Positions 59,958 through 64,000 of a stretch of DNA of 64,000 nucleotides are shown here, one piece after another. Below the pieces are notes generated by a model that did no database searches, was not told the DNA's origin, and saw only the letters and a program-made list of their open reading frames with translations. The number at the start of each line of letters is the position of its first letter. Within the stretch, counting starts at the first letter, position 1. Source of the stretch: Paraburkholderia nodosa (lineage in GTDB: Bacteria > Pseudomonadota > Gammaproteobacteria > Burkholderiales > Burkholderiaceae); assembly GCF_001718195.1 (NCBI RefSeq), contig NZ_MCNV01000011.1:1-64000 (forward strand), given 5' to 3'. The translations under genes were made by a program, and so were the position numbers.

Positions 59958-62444
59958 TTACTTGCCCCGAGCAACAACCCCATCGAGCACCCGCTCGACA
60001 GCATCGACATACTGCTGCTTCCCAAACCGCTCCCGGGCAGTAGCCAGCCCTTGCACAGCAAGCCGATCCCGCAACGCCGCGTCGTCGTGCAACCTGCCGA
60101 TGGTGGCAGCGAGTTCCTTGGCATCACCTGGCGTACAAAGCAGCCCGCTTTCACCATGCTCGACGATCTCAGTCACACCACCATCGCGAGAAGCAACCAC
60201 AGGCCTTTGCGCCAGCATCCCCTCAACGACCACACGCCCAAACGGTTCAGGCGTAATAGACGTATGCGCGATCACATCGACGGCCCGCATGCAAGCCGCA
60301 ATGTCATGCCGGAAGCCGAGAAAATGCACCCGCGCCTGCAACCCGTTCGCCTCGACGAATGCACGCAGCTCGGCAGCGTAAGCGTCCTCACCGAACAGCG
60401 GCGCACCAACAAACACAGCATGCGCACGCGGCTCGTCGAGCAAAGCTTCGAGCAGCACATGCTGGCCTTTCCAGCGCGCCAGACGGCTGAAAGCACCAAC
60501 CAGGAACGCATCCTCGGGCAACCCGATCTGCACCCGCAGTTGAGCCTGCGGCACGCGCGCGAGCGCACGGAACGGCGATTCATCCACGCCGTTGTGCACC
60601 ACGTCGATGCGCTTCGCGTCGAAGCGCGTGAGCTGCGCAAACACCTTCGCCGATGCATGCGAGTTCGCGATCACATGCGCGAGCCCCAGCTTCGCGCAGC
60701 CCTTGATCACCGCGCGCTGCACGCGGCCGAAATGCTCGTCGCTAACAATGTCGCGCAAATGCCAGACCACCGGCTTGCGCGCGAGCTTGCCCGCAAGCAC
60801 GCCGATCACCATCGCGCGCTGCGTGTTGGCGTAGAGCACGTCGGCTTCGCGCGCGCGGCGGCGCGTCTCGCGCACGAGCGCGGCAATGCCCGCAAGCACG
60901 CCCAGTCGCGGCGCCGTGCCGCCATCGCGGCGCACCTTGTTCAACGCACCCGAATCGATCACCTCCACGCGCGCGCCGGCTTTGTCGAGCGCCTCCCTGA
61001 AGGGCCCGTCGTTGAAGAGCAGCACGTCGATGCGCGAGCGCAAGCCCTTCACCACTTCCAGCAGCGATAGCTCGGCGCCGCCCAGCACACCGCTCTGGTC
61101 GATGGCGAGCACGCGCGGCGCGTCCGCTGCGTCCGCTTCGATCTCGTACGGCGCTGCGCCGTGTGCCGAGCCCGCCTGCGCGATCGCCGGCACCGCTTTC
61201 GCCACGCGCGCGAAGAATTGCTCGCGGAAATGCCGCGAAGAAAAGCGCTCGGCATTCGCGCGGCAATCCTCGGCGCGGAATCGGCCAGGATCGCTTTCGA
61301 ACGACTCGACGGCGTCGATGATCGCGTCCGCGTTTTGCTCTTCGAAGAAAATGCCCGTGGGGCGCGAACCGGTGTCGCGCACCGTTTCGAGCGCGCCGCC
61401 CTTGCCGAATGCAATCACGGGCGTGCCGCAAGCCTGCGCCTCGACCACGGAAATGCCGAAGTCTTCTTCCGCAGCGAACACGAACGCCTTGGCGCGGCGC
61501 ATACGGTCATGCAGTACGGCGAAAGGCTGATAGCCCAGCACTTCCACATTGGGCGTCGCCTTCGCGCGCACCTTGTGCATGTCGGGGCCGTCGCCGATCA
61601 CCACGAGGCGCCGCTCGGGCATGCGCGCGAATGCCTCGACAATCAGGTCGATCTTCTTGTACGGCACGAGCCGCGAGGCCGTCAAATAGAAGTCGTCTTT
61701 GGTGGTTTCCAGCTCGAACGCGTCGATATCCACGGGCGGATAGACCACCTCGGCCTGGCGCTGATACACCTTCTGAATGCGTCGCGCAATGAACTCCGAG
61801 TTGGCGACGAACTGGTCCACCGAATTCGCGGTGCGCACGTCCCAGTTGCGGATGTAGTGCAGGATCAGGCGCGCGAGCATCGACTTCGGCCCGCGCGTGA
61901 GGCTCGACTCCTGCAGGTACTGATGCTGGAGGTCCCACGCATAGCGGATCGGCGAATGCACGTAGCTGATATGGAACTGGTCCGGTCCCGTGAGCACGCC
62001 CTTGGCCACCGCATGGCTGCTCGAAATCACCACGTCGTAGGCCGACACGTCGAGCTGCTCGATGGCGAGCGGCATGAACGGCAGGTACGCGCGATAACGC
62101 TTGCGCGCGCCCGGCAGCTTCTGGATGAACGAGGTCGTCGCGCGCTTGCCGCGCAGGAACGTGCGGTCTTTCGCATCGACGAAATCGACGACCGAGAACA
62201 GGTCTGCATCCGGAAAGCAGGCAAGGATCTGCTCGAGCACCCGCTCCGCGCCCGCGTAGGTCACGAGCCAGTCGTGCACGATGGCCACGCGCGGCGCACG
62301 GCCTGCGGCGAGGGCGGGCCGCAGTGGCCGCAGCGGCATGACGGCGCCCGTTTCGGAGCGTCGCGGTTTGGTGGCGTCGCGCCGTTGAAGGGGCGCGGCA
62401 GCGCTTTCGGACGGCGCCGCTTCGTCGATCAGTTCGTGACTCAT
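59958..62444 (-). CDS. bceR: Two-domain GT4-type glycosyltransferase, BceR-like
   Basis: An 828-residue fusion of two GT-B glycosyltransferases. Domain 1 (about 50-420) has VAIVHDWLVTYAGAERVLEQ at the acceptor side and AAEEDFGISVVEAQACGTPV at the donor site. Domain 2 (about 450-825) has VLAIDQSGVLGGAELSLLEV and HTSITPEPFGRVVVEGMLAQ. Each has the E-x7-E type GT4 donor motif. It should add two sugars of the exopolysaccharide repeat unit at the inner membrane. A bifunctional glycosyltransferase next to a flippase is the BceR/BceQ arrangement of the cepacian locus. Its ATG overlaps the flippase stop by ATGA. A T-rich stretch follows the stop on the minus strand. Confidence 0.85.
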   Translation of the reverse strand: MSHELIDEAAPSESAAAPLQRRDATKPRRSETGAVMPLRPLRPALAAGRAPRVAIVHDWLVTYAGAERVLEQILACFPDADLFSVVDFVDAKDRTFLRGKRATTSFIQKLPGARKRYRAYLPFMPLAIEQLDVSAYDVVISSSHAVAKGVLTGPDQFHISYVHSPIRYAWDLQHQYLQESSLTRGPKSMLARLILHYIRNWDVRTANSVDQFVANSEFIARRIQKVYQRQAEVVYPPVDIDAFELETTKDDFYLTASRLVPYKKIDLIVEAFARMPERRLVVIGDGPDMHKVRAKATPNVEVLGYQPFAVLHDRMRRAKAFVFAAEEDFGISVVEAQACGTPVIAFGKGGALETVRDTGSRPTGIFFEEQNADAIIDAVESFESDPGRFRAEDCRANAERFSSRHFREQFFARVAKAVPAIAQAGSAHGAAPYEIEADAADAPRVLAIDQSGVLGGAELSLLEVVKGLRSRIDVLLFNDGPFREALDKAGARVEVIDSGALNKVRRDGGTAPRLGVLAGIAALVRETRRRAREADVLYANTQRAMVIGVLAGKLARKPVVWHLRDIVSDEHFGRVQRAVIKGCAKLGLAHVIANSHASAKVFAQLTRFDAKRIDVVHNGVDESPFRALARVPQAQLRVQIGLPEDAFLVGAFSRLARWKGQHVLLEALLDEPRAHAVFVGAPLFGEDAYAAELRAFVEANGLQARVHFLGFRHDIAACMRAVDVIAHTSITPEPFGRVVVEGMLAQRPVVASRDGGVTEIVEHGESGLLCTPGDAKELAATIGRLHDDAALRDRLAVQGLATARERFGKQQYVDAVERVLDGVVARGK

Positions 62445-63907
62445 GCGCTTTTCCGTGAATTCAGTCGAAAGAGAAGGGAACGGGCGTAGCCGCGCAGCAT
62501 CGGCGTGGTCGCAACCGACCACACCACGTTGGCAAGTGCGAGCACGACACCGGCGCCGATTGCGTACAGCGCGTCCGGCAGCCACCACGCAAGAGCGAGC
62601 GCAGCGGCGAGAAAACTCAGGTGAGCGAACATATCGACGATGATCGTGCGGCTATGAATGCGCGAAAGCCACAGCAGTACGACGTAGTCGAACAGTGCGC
62701 GAAACAGCACGGCGGCGGCCGCGCCCGGCAAGCCGAAGCGCGAAATGCCGAGCCACAGCAGACCGGCAAAGAGCGGCAGCTCCACGAGCCCCACGCGCGC
62801 GGCGGCGGCAGGATTGTTTTGCGACTGGATGAGAATGCGCGTGACGCCCGCCTGCCCGACGAGCCACACGGCGATGATCAGCACGCGCCCAACCGGTGCG
62901 CCATGCGCGGCGATCACGGGCCCGACCCACGCATGCAGGAAGGGCTGGAGCACCACGATCGCGCCGATGGCGATCGGCGTGAACACGGCATTGAGAAACT
63001 GCAGCGACTGCGCGGCGATTTCATCGGCATGCTCGCGGCCCAGCGCGGACAGGCGCGGAAACAGCGTGCGCACGAGCGCATTGGGCACCATGTTCAGGCG
63101 CGTGACGAGGTTCTGCGGCACGGTGTAATACGTGACGAAGCGCGCACCGAGGCCCGCGCCCAGCATCATGCGGTCGAGCGAGTCCGCGACCATCGTCGTG
63201 ATGCTCGCGACCAGCATCCAGCCGCCGAAATTGAAGAGCGCCTTCGACGTATCGAGGCGCGGCCCGCGCACCTTGCGAATGCCGAGCACGCGCAGCGCCG
63301 AGCGGCCGAGCAGGATCGCGGCGGCCAGACGCGCGAATACGGCGGCGGCCAGCACGGTCTGCAGATTCGGCTCGTACGCCCAGGCAGCGGCAAGCGGCAG
63401 CAGCTGGAACAGGAACGTGCCGAGCGTCTGGTTCGTGTTGTAGATGCCGAAGCGCTCCGCGCCGTTGATCGCACCCGCGAACACCCACGAGACGTTCGCC
63501 ACCGGAATCGCCACGGCGAGCCAGGGCAGCGCGAGATAGACTTCGTGCCGCAACTCGGGCGTGACGTGCGTGAAATACGCGGTATAAAGCGCGCCGCCCG
63601 AATAGATCAGCAGGCCGCCAATCGCGCCGGTCGTGAAGTTCAGCCAGAACGCGCTCCAGAACACACGCTCGCAGGCGTCGGCGTCTTTCGACGCATACGC
63701 CTTCGAGATCTGGTTCTGCGCGGCCATGCTCATGCCGAGGTCGAGCACGCTGAAGTAGCCGATCAGCGTCCAGACGAGCGCGATCACGCCGTAGCGCTCG
63801 ACACCGAGCAGGCGGATGTAGGAAGGCACCGTGACGAGCGACACGAAGGTCGGCAGCACGAGACCGAACAGATTGATTGCGACGTTGCGCAGTATGCCTT
63901 TATCCAT
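62441..63907 (-). CDS. bceQ: Wzx-type polysaccharide flippase, BceQ-like
   Basis: A 488-residue polytopic membrane protein with 12-14 helices (first segment NVAINLFGLVLPTFVSLVTVPSY, with the MATE/Wzx-like core GVIALVWTLIGYFSVLDLGM). It belongs to the oligosaccharide flippase/MOP superfamily and should move undecaprenyl-linked repeat units across the inner membrane for Wzy-dependent polymerisation. It is translationally coupled to the glycosyltransferase gene. A further gene of the cluster lies 30 bases upstream and is cut by the window edge. Confidence 0.87.
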   Translation of the reverse strand: MDKGILRNVAINLFGLVLPTFVSLVTVPSYIRLLGVERYGVIALVWTLIGYFSVLDLGMSMAAQNQISKAYASKDADACERVFWSAFWLNFTTGAIGGLLIYSGGALYTAYFTHVTPELRHEVYLALPWLAVAIPVANVSWVFAGAINGAERFGIYNTNQTLGTFLFQLLPLAAAWAYEPNLQTVLAAAVFARLAAAILLGRSALRVLGIRKVRGPRLDTSKALFNFGGWMLVASITTMVADSLDRMMLGAGLGARFVTYYTVPQNLVTRLNMVPNALVRTLFPRLSALGREHADEIAAQSLQFLNAVFTPIAIGAIVVLQPFLHAWVGPVIAAHGAPVGRVLIIAVWLVGQAGVTRILIQSQNNPAAAARVGLVELPLFAGLLWLGISRFGLPGAAAAVLFRALFDYVVLLWLSRIHSRTIIVDMFAHLSFLAAALALAWWLPDALYAIGAGVVLALANVVWSVATTPMLRGYARSLLFRLNSRKSA

Positions 63908-63937
63908 TGGGTATCCAGTTGCGGGGCCCGTAGCGGG

Positions 63938-64000
63938 TCAGGCCGGTTTCCAGCGGTACATGAGCACCTTGCCGCGCGCGTCTTCCTCGACGAACACGAG
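63938..64000 (-). CDS. C-terminal end of an exopolysaccharide-cluster protein (partial)
   Basis: Twenty codons on the minus strand, running in from the right edge, end with TGA at 63940-63938. The visible end is LVFVEEDARGKVLMYRWKPA. It is too short to assign. The gene is on the same strand and 30 bases from the flippase gene, so it belongs to the same operon; in the bce-II order I recall, the neighbour of bceQ would be bceP. Confidence 0.6.
   Translation of the reverse strand, partial: LVFVEEDARGKVLMYRWKPA

Overview
The window is a GC-rich betaproteobacterial chromosome segment. It most resembles Burkholderia sensu lato (Paraburkholderia or Caballeronia type). The evidence is the codon use, a classical Burkholderia trimeric porin, a DUF3348/DUF802/OmpA/DUF2894 operon, a recC-recB-recD operon, and at the right end genes matching the second exopolysaccharide (cepacian, bce-II) locus. 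No rRNA, tRNA, CRISPR array, prophage or intact insertion sequence was seen. Most of it looks like core or ordinary accessory chromosome.

Layout. 1-5.6 kb: end of a siderophore-interacting protein gene, an MFS exporter, a porin, RNA helicase DbpA and a cytoplasmic DsbA-fold oxidoreductase. 5.8-10.4 kb: four tightly packed genes (DUF3348, a MotA/ExbB-like protein with a giant repeat-bearing DUF802 tail, a MotB-like OmpA protein, DUF2894). These look like an ion-driven envelope motor with the same two-subunit logic as flagellar MotAB and Zorya ZorAB, and they are the most interesting system here. 10.4-21.4 kb: DAHP synthase, a beta-propeller/fatty-acid-hydroxylase pair, MntH, Zwf, a small membrane protein, a MarR regulator, a zinc alcohol dehydrogenase and a TPR-glycosyltransferase. 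21.4-29 kb: small proteins, a lipoprotein followed by a Tat-exported phospholipase C, an aldehyde dehydrogenase, a GFA protein, and a catalase-like peroxidase coupled to a cytochrome b561.

29-36.5 kb: remnants of a sugar-acid permease and an IclR regulator mark a deletion scar. Next comes a tripartite drug efflux operon (emrA-emrB-outer membrane factor), transcribed away from a TetR gene with an operator placed inside the efflux promoter. A LysE exporter follows, then a second TetR gene whose operator motif TATCT-N6-AGATA occurs three times, around its own promoter and upstream of ohr. 36.6-49.3 kb: recC-recB-recD with ATGA overlaps, then ugpA-ugpE-ugpC with no ugpB alongside. Two short tandem-repeat arrays lie upstream of recC and ugpA.

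49.7-64 kb: a ferredoxin-reductase-like flavoprotein, an amino-acid binding protein, a nucleoside deoxyribosyltransferase, and two peptidases of acid-active families (S10 and S53). The exopolysaccharide block follows: UTP-glucose-1-phosphate uridylyltransferase, a tiny unannotated membrane protein, an acyltransferase, a two-domain glycosyltransferase and a Wzx flippase. A 543-bp palindromic element with nested perfect hairpins sits between the acyltransferase and glycosyltransferase genes. Start sites were chosen from signal peptides, Shine-Dalgarno sequences and family lengths. Functions rest on motif recognition without database searches.
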